Of a stretch of DNA of 64,000 nucleotides, positions 18,116-28,237 are shown piece by piece. Each line of letters begins with the position of its first letter. The first letter of the stretch is position 1. Under the pieces are notes generated by a model, which was not told where the DNA came from, did not search any database, and worked only from the letters and a program-made list of their open reading frames with translations. The DNA lies in assembly GCF_004000865.1 (NCBI RefSeq), contig NZ_BIMB01000004.1:124001-188000 (forward strand). Direction: 5' to 3'. This stretch comes from Paenibacillus elgii NBRC 100335. Its GTDB lineage: Bacteria > Bacillota > Bacilli > Paenibacillales > NBRC-103111. A program made the translations under genes and the position numbers.

Positions 18116-19861
18116 CGACGATCCCCCGCTCCAAAGCGCCTTCAGCTTGTGCGCCGAAAGCTTCGGCTGGCGGTCGCGCGTAAACACGCCCTTGCGGTTG
18201 ACAACGACCCGCGAAGGGGTCTGGCTTGTCTTAAAATCGGCAAACGACCATACGTGAGCTCCGATCGTGTATGGTTTTTGCCGGATGATTTCATACTGCC
18301 GGGTAACCATCTCCGCCTGATATTCCTCGGAAAACACCTCCGGCGGGTCCACGTGCACACCGGCGACGGCGTCCGCTCCGAACTCCGTCACGATCACCGG
18401 CTTGCCGAGAACCTCGTAGCAGCGGTCCAGCTTCTCGCTCAGGATGCGGCAGCCTTCGTCCAACCGTCCGGCCTGCTCGTACCAGCCGTGATACCGGTTG
18501 AGGCTGACAAAATCGTAATGCTTCAGCGCGACGTCCTTCTCCACATCGACGCAATTGACAATCGTAATCGGCCGCGTACCGTCCAGCGATTTCGCATGGC
18601 TGTACAGCGCTTCATAGAATGCATCCGCCTCCGGAGCCAACGTATCTCCTTCGTTCGCCAAGCTCCAGGCGATAACGCACGGGTGGTTGACATCGCGTTC
18701 GATCATTTCCGTGATCACCCGTTTCGCTTTATTCAGAATGGTAGTTCCCTGATAATGGCTGCGGACGAAGCCGACGAAAGGCGTTTCGCCAATCACCAAT
18801 AGGCCGTGCTTATCCGCATAGCTCAGAAATTCGTCGCTGTACGGATAATGCGACGTGCGGACCGAGTTCGCTCCGATCCAGTTCAGCAGGTTGAAATCTT
18901 TGGCGATGACCGCGGGAGAGATGCCCTTGCCCAGTACCGGGAAATCCTCGTGCATGCCGAAGCCGGTGAGAAATACAGGTTTGCCGTTCAGCAAAAGCTC
19001 GGTGCCCCGAATCGACACGGTCCGGATGCCGAACGTTTGCACGTACTGATCGATCACTTGTCCATCCCCGTCCGTCAAGCGGACCTCCAATTCATACAGG
19101 AAGGGGTCCTCCGGACACCACAGTCTTGCCGCGGGAACGGTGAAGTCAACATCAACCGAAGGCCCGTCCGTTCCAATCTCCACGGACGAACGGCATTGCG
19201 TGCCCCGAATGCTAACGGTGCAAGCACCTTCGAAGCCTTCGCTTAGACCGACATGGGCTTTAACTTTGCCCTCCGTTCCATCGATCTCCGTCGTGATCCG
19301 AATGTCGCTGACAAAGGACATCGGAGTCGTAAACAGCGTCACCGAACGATGAATGCCGCCGTAAGGGAAAAAGTCATAGTAGTTGTTCGGATACTGTCCT
19401 TTGAATCCGACAATCTGTTCGTCCTCCACGTCTCCCGGCGGAAGACGGTCGGCCGCGATAGCGGCGTCTACCCGGATCGTAATCCGGTTCGGGCCGTCCC
19501 AGTGGACATGGTCGGTAATCTCGAACACGAACGGAAGATGAGCGCCTTCATGCTGGCCGACTTCTGTCCCGTTGACCCACACGGTCGACAAGTAATTGGC
19601 CGAGCCGACGCGCAGCCAGATCCGTTCCGAGCGAAGCTGTCGGGAAAGCTCTATCTCCCGCTCATACCAGCCCGTGCCGAAAAAGTACATCAAATCCTGA
19701 AATTGCTCGTTCCAGCTGGCCGGTACTCCGATTTCCCTGTCGGCCGGCAGTTGAAGCGGCCATCCCCGTTGTTCCCCGTCGTCGTTAACATCCGGTGCAA
19801 ACTTCCAAAATCCGTCGAGCGAAATCATCGCTCTGGAACTATTTGATTGTGGATACAGCAT
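18095..19861 (-). CDS. uidA: Beta-glucuronidase (glycoside hydrolase family 2)
   Basis: 588 aa, normal length for GH2 beta-glucuronidase, no signal peptide. It has an N-terminal jelly-roll sugar-binding domain (RVGSANYLSTVWVNGTEVGQHEG), an immunoglobulin-like middle and a TIM-barrel. The acid/base Glu lies in IAWSLANEGD (about residue 405) and the nucleophile Glu in VIVTEFGADA (about residue 496). The barrel opens with SHYPYSDEFLSYADKHGLLV. The C-terminal NRKGVFTRDRQPK is the NxK region associated with carboxylate recognition in glucuronidases, supporting uronide specificity over galactosides. Probably monocistronic or first of a uronide-degradation group with the secreted beta-helix protein nearby. 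Confidence 0.9.
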   Translation of the reverse strand: MLYPQSNSSRAMISLDGFWKFAPDVNDDGEQRGWPLQLPADREIGVPASWNEQFQDLMYFFGTGWYEREIELSRQLRSERIWLRVGSANYLSTVWVNGTEVGQHEGAHLPFVFEITDHVHWDGPNRITIRVDAAIAADRLPPGDVEDEQIVGFKGQYPNNYYDFFPYGGIHRSVTLFTTPMSFVSDIRITTEIDGTEGKVKAHVGLSEGFEGACTVSIRGTQCRSSVEIGTDGPSVDVDFTVPAARLWCPEDPFLYELEVRLTDGDGQVIDQYVQTFGIRTVSIRGTELLLNGKPVFLTGFGMHEDFPVLGKGISPAVIAKDFNLLNWIGANSVRTSHYPYSDEFLSYADKHGLLVIGETPFVGFVRSHYQGTTILNKAKRVITEMIERDVNHPCVIAWSLANEGDTLAPEADAFYEALYSHAKSLDGTRPITIVNCVDVEKDVALKHYDFVSLNRYHGWYEQAGRLDEGCRILSEKLDRCYEVLGKPVIVTEFGADAVAGVHVDPPEVFSEEYQAEMVTRQYEIIRQKPYTIGAHVWSFADFKTSQTPSRVVVNRKGVFTRDRQPKLSAHKLKALWSGGSSKKPSRT

Positions 19862-20001
19862 ACGTAGTGGCTCCCTCCGTCTTCAAAATCATCTCGTGTT
19901 GCATTCCTACGAACCATCGTAGCACGGAGCGCCTGCGAAAGATTTGAACGATTTTTACCGGATGTGTACATTATTTTGACTTGTTGGCACGCGGAGGCAA
20001 G

Positions 20002-21066
20002 CTAACGCACGGCGATCTCGTCATAAATCTTATGATGGATGACGATATTCGCATTTTCCGCCGTTTCGGTTACCCGTTTGCCCAACTGCTCTTCGGCGTA
20101 CTTCCATTTCAGCCGCTCTTGGACATCTTCAAATCGGAGGTCCCCGCCCGGTGTGCGCTCCGTACATTGAAGGACGAATACCGATCCGGCAGTTTCGAAT
20201 CGTTCGCTGACTTCGCCCGGCTTCAGCTTTCGGACAGCAGCGAACACCTTTTCCTCTTCTTCGCTGCTATCCACAGCATAGGTGGAATCGTCGAAGGTTC
20301 TTTCCTTCACCGACGCGTTGACCCCAAGCTGCCGGACAACCGCATCGGCTTCCTTGCCGCCTGCCAGCCCGGATCGGATGCCGTTCATCGTCTCCATCGC
20401 GGCGCTTCTTGTTAAGGAACCGGAACTGTCCCCGCTTCCAAACACCAATTCAACGACTTGCGTACGAATACGGTCGGGCTTCTTCAGCTCCCCTTTTTTT
20501 CGCATGCTCTCGTAAGCGGCATGCAGCGCCTCATTCGCGGCCTGAGCTTCATGTTTCGCAGCATAATCAAGAAGTTGCCGTTTGACCGTGTCGTGCACGT
20601 GGTTGAAATAGGCCATCTCGCTATATTCGCGGGGCCCGAATATAGGCTGGCCCTTTTTCACGGCTTCCGCTCTTCTTTTATTTTCTTCGGTTAACCTCTC
20701 TTTAAAGCCTCTGTAGCTGACATCGTCCGTCAGTCCGTATTGCTTGGCCAGAAGCTGCTCCGTCTTTATGATTTTAAGCTTTTCCAGCGTTTTTTTCTTC
20801 GCCATCTCCAATGGAATTTCGCCGTTGAAGCTTTTCGTCCAAAATTCCGCACTATCTTGCGCGCCATAGGTTTCATGAAAATATCTGTACACTTCCGCTA
20901 CGCGATCCTTGAGAACCATTTCAAATTCGCCCAACACAACAGATTCCCCGTTGATCGTCAAAACCTCCGCATAAGCATCGCGGCCGGACCGCTGTCCGAA
21001 CAAGAAGAACAATAAAACAAGTAGAGCTGCAAGCAGCACAATAACAAGCGGCATCCGTTTCTTCAT
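20002..21066 (-). CDS. Parvulin-like peptidyl-prolyl isomerase / PrsA-SurA-like foldase
   Basis: 354 aa, membrane-anchored by one N-terminal helix (about residues 5-25), the rest outside. The first half is a SurA-N-like helical chaperone region (EVLTINGESVVLGEFEMVLKD). The second half is a PpiC-like domain: LKPGEVSERFETAGSVFVLQC corresponds to the parvulin L.GE.S.....G..... motif. Next to a secreted carbohydrate-active protein, it probably assists folding of exported enzymes. The isomerase active-site residues are not clearly conserved, so it may act only as a chaperone. Confidence 0.7.
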   Translation of the reverse strand: MKKRMPLVIVLLAALLVLLFFLFGQRSGRDAYAEVLTINGESVVLGEFEMVLKDRVAEVYRYFHETYGAQDSAEFWTKSFNGEIPLEMAKKKTLEKLKIIKTEQLLAKQYGLTDDVSYRGFKERLTEENKRRAEAVKKGQPIFGPREYSEMAYFNHVHDTVKRQLLDYAAKHEAQAANEALHAAYESMRKKGELKKPDRIRTQVVELVFGSGDSSGSLTRSAAMETMNGIRSGLAGGKEADAVVRQLGVNASVKERTFDDSTYAVDSSEEEEKVFAAVRKLKPGEVSERFETAGSVFVLQCTERTPGGDLRFEDVQERLKWKYAEEQLGKRVTETAENANIVIHHKIYDEIAVR

Positions 21067-21089
21067 GTGAAAAGCCTCCTAAAAAACAT

Positions 21090-21144
21090 CAAGGAAATAG
21101 CAGAGACTCCGTCATTCCGTGTCATCCAAGCTGCTGCTATTTCC
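21090..21144. other. Hairpin between foldase and beta-helix genes
   Basis: GGAAATAGCAG and CTGCTATTTCC are perfect 11-base inverted arms about 32 bases apart, between the two minus-strand genes. There is no T-run, so it may be an RNA-stability or processing element rather than a terminator. Confidence 0.4.
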
Positions 21145-21178
21145 CGATGATCCTGACAATCCCTCGAAGTAAGGGAGG

Positions 21179-23281
21179 TTATTGCGTTAATACGAGCTGC
21201 GGCTTATTGCTCGCGGCCTCTTTGGTATTGAAAGACACGTCTCCCTTCGAGCTGGCCGCGCCTTCGTTCACCAGCAAGAACGACACGAGCTTGTCCGACA
21301 TCTGGCTGTTCACATAGCTTGTCACATCGAATTCATACCATGTCCCGACGGTATTGCTCATGACAGCGCTGCCGAGGAGCGTTGTGCCCGCCGGAGCGTT
21401 GTTCCAGGTGATGCCCGTCTCGCTCCAGCTTTTATCCGCGGTGCCGTATAGTTTGACCGTCCTAGAAGCGTCCGTATTGACGGCCGGGACATACACCTTC
21501 ACTTTGGCAGAGGCTGCGCTTGAACCGCCAAAGGTTCCGTAATTGAACTTCACATAAGCTTTTCTGGCAAACCCGGACGCATCGGCTTTGACCATCATCG
21601 TCGCCTCTGTGCCGTAATTCGTACCCGCGTAAGCTCCGTCCCTGACATAGGAATCGGCCGTTGGCTCATAGCTCACCGAAGGCTGGATCGGACCGCCCGA
21701 AGCATACTCGAAAGCGCCGATATCCGGATTGCCGTTGTATAGAGCCGTGCCCCAGAAATCTCTGCCACCGTTATTTGCCACGGGGATTCCGCTGTTAATG
21801 AGCGGCGATGTCGGCTGAAGCTTGTAGCCGTTCAACCGGTTCGGATCGTTCATATTGATGTTCGTTTCTCCAGCCCCAGGGTTGACGAGCTGCGGGTCGG
21901 CCGTTATTAAACCGGGATGCGACGCGGGACCGTTGATGTCGTCGATGGTTGCCGGGTAGAAGCTGTTGTTTTGGAACACGGCCGACGTGCTCCATGCCTT
22001 TTCTGCGAACTTCGTAATCGTTCCGTCCGCTTTAATGATATTGTTATAAAACTTGACCATATTGGAATCGTTATCAAAAACTTGGGTCGTTACGTTAGGT
22101 CCCACATAAATGGTATTGTTGTAAATTTCGTTTCCTGGGCTGGTGCTGTGATAGAAGAAGATTTCCTGGCCTGAACGGTAGCCGTCATTTTCACTAATGT
22201 TGTACCTGAACTTCAAATTGCTTGCGCTGGGCATGACCAACACGAGCCCGCCGGAGTTATTGTGGCTGTAGTTATACTGGAACACGTCTCCGATGCAATT
22301 ATTGTCCGAATCGAAGGCTTCCCCGTCGTTGTTGCCGCCGCTTCCGCCATACACTTCGTTAAACTGGACGACGGCTCCCGTCGTATAGTGCGTCCATAGG
22401 CCCGCGTAATTGCCGGAAGACGTTTTGCTATGGTTTTTCACCGTGTTGTATTATGCCAAGGCGCCGGACAGCACTTCCGCCAGCACCATGCCGTCTCCCC
22501 ACACCTCTTCGACGAAGTTGCCCCGGAATACGACATTCGTGCTAATCTTCGGATAGCCGTTGCCCGCATCCGATTTGGTGCGAATACCTTCCTTGGTTAC
22601 GTTGGCGACATGGTTGTTCTCCACCAGCACATCGTTAAATCCGGCCTGCAAGCCTACCGTAGCTTTCCCGTCTTTGTCGATATGCGTGCCGAAGAAGATG
22701 ATTCCGCCGCTGTTTTTATTGCCGTTCACATCCGAATTCACATCGTGAACGTAGCAATTTCTCACATAAATATGATTTTTCAAGCCCGGCTGATTGTTGT
22801 ACACCAGAATACCGGCCCTTGAGGACACAATGGAAGAGCTGAAATTGGTCACTTCAAGGTTATTAATTTCCCAATACTCTTGGTTGTACAGCATGACGGC
22901 GCCCGATGTGTTCGCGGGATAGCTCGTGCCCGCTCCGTTCATAATCGGCTTGGCGCCGGTTCCGTAGCTGTCGATCACAATCGGATTCCCGCTTGCTCCC
23001 GATCCCTTCGGCCACAATTGGCCGGTCCAGACACTGCCCGATTTGAACAAAATTTTATCGCCCGGCTGAAATGTCGTGCCGTTGACTTTGGCTAATGTCG
23101 CCCATGGCGCGGAAGCGCTTGTTCCGGGATTCGTGTCGTTTCCGCCCGCCGAATCCACATAATAAGTCGTTCCGGCCGCATGTGCAGGCTCGGGAGCGAC
23201 GTACAATACTCCTGCCATGTGAAGCAGTATGGCTATGATAAGGAAGACAGCAAAGCTAGATCTTTTACGGGGAAGGCTCAT
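21179..23281 (-). pseudogene. Secreted parallel beta-helix/DNRLRE protein split by an in-frame TAA
   Basis: One long reading frame of about 700 codons, broken at 22451-22453 by a single TAA; the frame on both sides is identical, so this is a nonsense change and not a frameshift. The first part (276 aa) has a signal peptide ending AHAAG and the start of a right-handed beta-helix (YYVDSAGGNDTNPGTSASAPWATL). The second part (about 420 aa) continues the helix (NNTIYVGPN) and ends in a ~160-residue DNRLRE-type beta-sandwich (PTADSYVRDGAYAGTNYG). Intact relatives are extracellular polysaccharide lyases or hydrolases of Paenibacillus. It is either a recent pseudogene or a sequence error; a GTG at 22441 could in principle restart the second part, but without a signal peptide. 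Confidence 0.8.
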
Positions 23282-23488
23282 GATAAAATATTACCCGCCT
23301 TTCGTCTAAAATAATTTCCTGCTGTCAGCGAACGCTATGCTCAAGAAAGCGCACTCATTTTCATCCCTCCGTTTCCGTCCGCTAACCCCATAGTATTGGG
23401 CATGGCCCTCCCCGAACAGGCACGATTTACACCACTTTTACTCATTTTTTAATCCGTTTGTTCCAAGGTCGGGCACAAGACTGCGGTC

Positions 23489-25105
23489 TCAGCGTTTCTT
23501 TGCCGAACGGTACGCGCTCGGCAAAGCTCCGGTATGGGCCTTAAACAGCTTCGTAAAATAATTTTTGTTCTCGTACGAGAGCATGGCCGCGATCTCTTCG
23601 ACGGTTTTGTCCGTCCGCTCCAGAAGCTCCTGCGCTTTCTCCATCTTGGTTCGGGTGACGAACTCGACAAAATTTTCTCCGGTCTCGCGTTTAAACAGCC
23701 GGCTCAAATAGTTGGGATGGAGGTGCAAGTGCGCGGCCGCCTCCTCAAGGCCGACCCGCTCCTGCCACTTGCTCGCGACAAACCACTGGCATTCCAGCAC
23801 CTCGCGGCGCTTCGACTCCTTTCTGATCCTTCCGGCGCACTCCACGGCTTGGTTCAGGAAATGTTGAAACCACTCGCCCAGCTCCTGCAGACTGGCCAGT
23901 TCCATAACATCATGATGCAGAAGCCCTGAGGAAAAGCTCGTTGGGTTCATCTGGAGAGATTTCAGCCGCAAGCGGATCTCCAGCACGATTTTGAGCATCC
24001 ATTCCTTCACTTCCACAGGGTGAAACCGGTTTTCACGCATAACTCCCATCCATTGACCGACGGTTGCGGCGATCGAGTCCGTTTTCTCTTGCAGCACAAG
24101 CTGCCGGAAATCCTCCAAAGCCGGCACATACTGGGCTAACAGCTCGTCCCCCAAGCCTGCGACGGGCAGCGCCTGCTCCATTCGCCCGACCGATCCGTGC
24201 GGCATGTAAAATCGTTCCTTTCCCAGTCCGACGAGCGCCACGAGGTTCTCCTTAAGACGGAACGGCTCCTTGCAAGGCAGTCCGATCAGGAACGAATAAG
24301 ACACTTTCGCGTATTGAAGCAGGCACTTCTGCTGGGTACGAAGCATCTCCTCCACCCGCTTCCAGCTCCCGATACGATGTTCGGAGCAGAAAGGAAACAA
24401 CAGCAGCAGCTCCCCCTGCTGGTAAGGGAACACCTCGCAGGCTCCGGTACCGAGCGCTTCAGCCAATACATTCTCGGCCGTATCCCGCAGCAGCTCGGAG
24501 GTACGAAACCGCGTGATCGCTTCCCGGGGACGGTCGGGAAAAGCCAGCACAGGCACCCGCTCCCCTCGGGACAAGTCGATCCCGTACTCCTGCGCCCGCT
24601 GCTCCCATTCCTTGACATGGAGCAGGGGGCTCTGAATGGTCTGGAGCATGAAGGCTTGCCGAAGCAAGCTGTCGTTCTGCTTCACCTTCGCTTCCATGTC
24701 CCGTTTCACGGCTTCGGAGGTTCTCTCCGCATCAAGTGCCCCACTCACCTGCTTCAACAAGTCTCCGATCAGCCCGGCCGTCATCGTTTCCTTCAACACA
24801 TAATCGGTCACATGAAGCTTGAGCGCTTGCTGCGCATAATCAAATTCATCGTGACACGAGAGGATAACGACCTTGAGCCCCGGATGCAGCGCTCGCATTG
24901 CCCGGATCAGCGCCATCCCGTCCATTCCCGGCATCCCGATATCCGTTACCAGAATATCCACTTGCGATGCCCCGGCAGCGGAGAGCGCTTCCTCGGGATC
25001 TTGAAAGCAGCCGCCCAACCGGCATTGAACTTCTTCCCATGGCAGCGCTTCCTTCAAATAGTGCAAAACCGGCAGGTCGTCGTCGACAACAAAGACGGTG
25101 TACAT
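23489..25105 (-). CDS. YesN-type response regulator with AraC-family DNA-binding domain
   Basis: 538 aa. The N-terminal receiver has the acidic pair VVDDD, the phosphorylatable Asp in ILVTDIGMPGMDG (about residue 55) and the conserved Lys in YVLKE. A long middle region follows, as in the YesN group. The C-terminal ~100 residues contain two AraC-type helix-turn-helices (VGLEEAAAHLHLHPNYLSRLF and TVEEIAAMLSYENKNYFTKLF). The start lies 3 bases after the sensor kinase stop, so both are co-transcribed. Such pairs usually activate adjacent carbohydrate genes, here plausibly the beta-helix protein and glucuronidase. Confidence 0.93.
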   Translation of the reverse strand: MYTVFVVDDDLPVLHYLKEALPWEEVQCRLGGCFQDPEEALSAAGASQVDILVTDIGMPGMDGMALIRAMRALHPGLKVVILSCHDEFDYAQQALKLHVTDYVLKETMTAGLIGDLLKQVSGALDAERTSEAVKRDMEAKVKQNDSLLRQAFMLQTIQSPLLHVKEWEQRAQEYGIDLSRGERVPVLAFPDRPREAITRFRTSELLRDTAENVLAEALGTGACEVFPYQQGELLLLFPFCSEHRIGSWKRVEEMLRTQQKCLLQYAKVSYSFLIGLPCKEPFRLKENLVALVGLGKERFYMPHGSVGRMEQALPVAGLGDELLAQYVPALEDFRQLVLQEKTDSIAATVGQWMGVMRENRFHPVEVKEWMLKIVLEIRLRLKSLQMNPTSFSSGLLHHDVMELASLQELGEWFQHFLNQAVECAGRIRKESKRREVLECQWFVASKWQERVGLEEAAAHLHLHPNYLSRLFKRETGENFVEFVTRTKMEKAQELLERTDKTVEEIAAMLSYENKNYFTKLFKAHTGALPSAYRSAKKR

Positions 25106-25108
25106 CCC

Positions 25109-26896
25109 TTACTCCTCCTCTCGCTGCTGCGGAATGATCAAGGTAATGGTCGTGCCGTGGCCCAGCTCGGAATCCATGGCAAAAGAACACTGCTCCTTAT
25201 AAATGAGCCGCAGACGCTCGTATACGTTCCGCAGTCCGATGCCCGACAATCCCGCGGACGCCCGTTCCTTCGCTTCGCCCTCTCCCTGCAGATCGGCGCG
25301 AAGCTTTTCCAGCCGCTCCTTCGAGATCCCGACGCCAGAATCCGCGATCACGATGTTCAGACGTCCGTCTGCCAGCAGGTGCGCATGAATCGTGATCGTC
25401 CCTCCTTTGCGGGCAAATCCATGCAGATAAGCGTTCTCGATGATCGGCTGCAGCACAAACCGGGGCACTTCCGCCAGCACGGCGTCCGAAGCGATCGACA
25501 GCTTGAGATGAAGCAGGTCCCCGAGCCGGACATTAATCAGCCGGACATACTGCTCAATCATCTCGATCTCTTCATGCAAGCTGATGAACTCATTGTTGCG
25601 GTTAATCGTCATTCGCAGCAGCGAAGACAAAGAACTGATGAGGTCGGCATTTTCCGGGTCGCCGCGAAGCAAAATTCTCATGCGGATCGAATTCAAAATA
25701 TTAAATAAAAAATGCGGATTAATCTGAGCTTGAAGCATAGCCAGCTCCGCTTTTCGTTTATGCTCTTGCTCGCGGATGATGCTTTGGACCATCGTCTCGA
25801 TCCGGTCCAGCATCCGGTCGAAGACAACACCGAGCCGGCCTACCTCGTCCCAGCCCCGGATACCGGATCGTTCGCCCAGATGCCCAGATTCGATCCGGAT
25901 TACCGTCTGCGCCAGCCTTCGAATGGGAGTTGTCAAAGCGCCTGTCAAATAGAGCAAAACTCCAGCGAACACGATTAAACACATCGTTTGAATGAGAAAA
26001 TCGATCCGGCGAATCGCCTGAATCGGCTTGGACGCTTGCTTGTATGGGCTCATGCTCACGAGCTGCCAATGCGGATTGAGCGCTTCCGCTATGAGAAGGT
26101 TGGCTTCGCCGTCGACCTCGATCAAGCTGGCCTGTCCTTCGGAAGGCAATCGGTCGTGAAACGGAAACAGCGTGCCGATGCGCTCCATCTCCTTGTCGAA
26201 TACGATCCGGCCTTCCCGATCCGTGATGAGAAGCGTCTCTTCCTTTTTCGAGCTTGAAAACAGCTTTTGCAAAGCGGCGGCATCCAGACTGACGACAGCC
26301 ACCGCTCTAAGCTGATCGCCTGAGCGAATAGGCTTGGCGATCGTAAGGACGTAAGGGTGGCGAACACCGTCCGGATTCGGCACATAGTTCGGTTCCCCGC
26401 CGACCCAGCGGGTCTGATAATGCGCCAAATCGCTCGTTTCTTGGTACCAAGGCTTGCCGAACAACTGCTTCGGGTCGAAGTCGAAGCTGCTGTAATTGGC
26501 CCAATAGTCTCCATTCGGCAAAAGAATCGTCAAATACAGCGGATCGAAGGAAGCGAGAATCGCGTCCAGCCTTTTGTTCAGCTTCAGCTTCGTTTGAACG
26601 ATTTCGTACGGCTGACGGACCGAGTCCATCCGGCCGAGCTCGGCAACGAATAAATGCAGGTCCGGATCAAATTGCAGCAGGTTCAAAATATAAAGCATTC
26701 GATCCAGCTGATTCGCCACGTACTGGTCCACAATTTTCAACGATTCTTGCGAATTGCGGGTGACTTGCTCCTTCATCACGCCCTGCGTAAACCAGTTGGA
26801 AACAAAAAAGGAAACGACGGACGGCAGCAATAAGCACACGACGATGCCCGCCATCAGCTTGCCGCGCAGCGAGAGCGCTTGAATCCGAGTCCGCAT
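25109..26896 (-). CDS. YesM-type sensor histidine kinase
   Basis: About 595 aa. Two membrane helices (about residues 15-35 and 290-315) enclose an extracellular dCache-like sensor; a HAMP domain follows. The His_kinase motif LQAQINPHFLFNILNSIR carries the phospho-His, and the ATPase domain has N (LQPIIENAYLHG) and G (ADSGVGI, GIGLRNVYERL) boxes. ATG 26896 is preceded by GGGGAGGAG; the in-frame ATG 20 codons earlier has no site. It partners the response regulator encoded 3 bases downstream. Confidence 0.93.
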   Translation of the reverse strand: MRTRIQALSLRGKLMAGIVVCLLLPSVVSFFVSNWFTQGVMKEQVTRNSQESLKIVDQYVANQLDRMLYILNLLQFDPDLHLFVAELGRMDSVRQPYEIVQTKLKLNKRLDAILASFDPLYLTILLPNGDYWANYSSFDFDPKQLFGKPWYQETSDLAHYQTRWVGGEPNYVPNPDGVRHPYVLTIAKPIRSGDQLRAVAVVSLDAAALQKLFSSSKKEETLLITDREGRIVFDKEMERIGTLFPFHDRLPSEGQASLIEVDGEANLLIAEALNPHWQLVSMSPYKQASKPIQAIRRIDFLIQTMCLIVFAGVLLYLTGALTTPIRRLAQTVIRIESGHLGERSGIRGWDEVGRLGVVFDRMLDRIETMVQSIIREQEHKRKAELAMLQAQINPHFLFNILNSIRMRILLRGDPENADLISSLSSLLRMTINRNNEFISLHEEIEMIEQYVRLINVRLGDLLHLKLSIASDAVLAEVPRFVLQPIIENAYLHGFARKGGTITIHAHLLADGRLNIVIADSGVGISKERLEKLRADLQGEGEAKERASAGLSGIGLRNVYERLRLIYKEQCSFAMDSELGHGTTITLIIPQQREEE

Positions 26897-27013
26897 AGGG
26901 AAGCTCCTCCCCGAGCCGAAAGTGAAAAGGAGAACATTCGTCCTCCTTGCCTTCATCTTACCATAGCTTGGAAGGCAGCGGTCCGTTACTCATAGCCTAT
27001 GGCAGCACAAAAA

Positions 27014-27044
27014 ACGCCAAGCCGCAAAAAGATCGACTTGGCGT
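27014..27044 (-). terminator. Intrinsic terminator of the des operon
   Basis: On the minus strand, ACGCCAAG pairs with CTTGGCGT across a 15-base loop and is followed by TTTTTTG, directly after the stop at 27046. Confidence 0.75.
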
Positions 27045-27045
27045 C

Positions 27046-27606
27046 TTATTCGTCATATTGATGAAGCATGGCCTCTTCCTCGGCCGCGCTTTGCAGATCG
27101 TACGCCGTGATGCTGTGGATCGGATAATACTCCTGATCCGCCAGACGCAGCGCTTCCTCCCGGAGGAACTTCGGCGAGCCTTCGTTCTCGTCATCGTAGA
27201 CAAGCAGCAGACCGTCGGAATTGCGCAGCAAAAATTGATCCCGCGCGCGAAACTGCCAAGGCCCGCTATATTTGCTTTTCGTGACGCTGTTCACATAGTC
27301 CGCACCCGCCAGCACCTGCTGGTAAACGGCCTTCTTCTCTTCGCTCCAGTTCTCCTCCTGCTCCAGGAACGGGGTAATGACGGCGAGCTTCAGCTCGAAG
27401 CCCTGCGACTTCATTTCGATCGCCACTTCGGCCGCCCACAGCTCCACGCCCCATTGGCCGCTGACGATCACCCATTCGAGCCCTTCGTCCAGCAGCGCGG
27501 CGAACCGGCTTTTCAGCGCCTTCTTAATAATCCCGATGCCGGGATGCTTCAACGAAAATATCCCAAGCTCCGACGCCTTATAACCCGTTACAAGCAAGCT
27601 TTTCAC
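27046..27606 (-). CDS. SLOG-fold YpsA/DUF1273-family protein
   Basis: 186 aa, cytoplasmic. The Rossmann-like SLOG fold is seen in SLLVTGYKASELGIF at the start, VIVSGQWGVELWAAEVAIE (about residues 43-61) and the late LLRNSDGLLLVYDDENEGSPK with the acidic loop. The family, of which B. subtilis YpsA is a member, is thought to bind nucleotide-like ligands. The GTG at 27606 is chosen because AAGGAGG lies 8 bases before it. It is the last gene of the desaturase-DesK-DesR operon, 31 bases after desR, an arrangement worth noting. Confidence 0.82.
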   Translation of the reverse strand: MKSLLVTGYKASELGIFSLKHPGIGIIKKALKSRFAALLDEGLEWVIVSGQWGVELWAAEVAIEMKSQGFELKLAVITPFLEQEENWSEEKKAVYQQVLAGADYVNSVTKSKYSGPWQFRARDQFLLRNSDGLLLVYDDENEGSPKFLREEALRLADQEYYPIHSITAYDLQSAAEEEAMLHQYDE

Positions 27607-27637
27607 GGTACCAGCCTCCTTGTGACTTGTGCGGCGG

Positions 27638-28237
27638 TTATTTGAACCATCCTTTTTCCTTAAACCGCATGATCGCTTCGATCCGGTTGCTGACGCCGAG
27701 CTTATCCAGAATGACGGAAATGTAATTGCGGACGGTGCCGGTGGTAATATAGAGCTGACTGGCAATTTCCTTCGTGTTCTTCCCGTCGGCGATCAGGTGC
27801 AGCACTTCCTGCTCCCGCTCGGTCAGCGGATTCTCCTCCCCGGCCTCCTCATCGACGAGCTCCGATGCGTAGATGCGCCGGCCGGCCATGACGCTGCGGA
27901 TCGAATTCGCCAGCTCTTCGCTGGGGCTGTCCTTCAGCAAATACCCGTGCACCCCGGCCTTCAGCGCGCGCTCGAAATAGCCGTAGCGGGCAAACGTCGT
28001 CAGGATGATCACCTTACAGCCGCAGCCCTTCAGCTCCTCGGCCGCTTCCAGCCCGCTCTTCCCCGGCATCTCGATATCCATGATACAAATGTCCGGCTTA
28101 TGAAGGCGGACCAGTTTGACCGCATCCTCGCCATGGTTGGCCCGTCCGACCACCGTCATGTCCTCTTCCAGATCGAGCAAGGAAGCCAGCGCGCCCAGCA
28201 GCAGCCGCTGATCCTCGGCAATGACAATGCGAATCAT
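27638..28237 (-). CDS. desR: DesR-like NarL-family response regulator
   Basis: 199 aa. The receiver domain starts IRIVIAEDQ, with the phospho-Asp in ICIMDIEMPGKSG (about residue 54) and the conserved Lys in YLLKD. The C-terminal LuxR-type HTH reads LTEREQEVLHLIADGKNTKEIASQLYITTGTVRNYISVILDKL. The ATG overlaps the desK stop as ATGA, indicating coupled translation. With desK and the desaturase it reproduces the membrane-fluidity circuit known from B. subtilis. Confidence 0.93.
   Translation of the reverse strand: MIRIVIAEDQRLLLGALASLLDLEEDMTVVGRANHGEDAVKLVRLHKPDICIMDIEMPGKSGLEAAEELKGCGCKVIILTTFARYGYFERALKAGVHGYLLKDSPSEELANSIRSVMAGRRIYASELVDEEAGEENPLTEREQEVLHLIADGKNTKEIASQLYITTGTVRNYISVILDKLGVSNRIEAIMRFKEKGWFK

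Noticed and set aside
24197..25708. 503-codon plus-strand ORF opposite YesN/YesM
   Set aside because: Spans two recognised antisense genes and their junction, no domain pattern.
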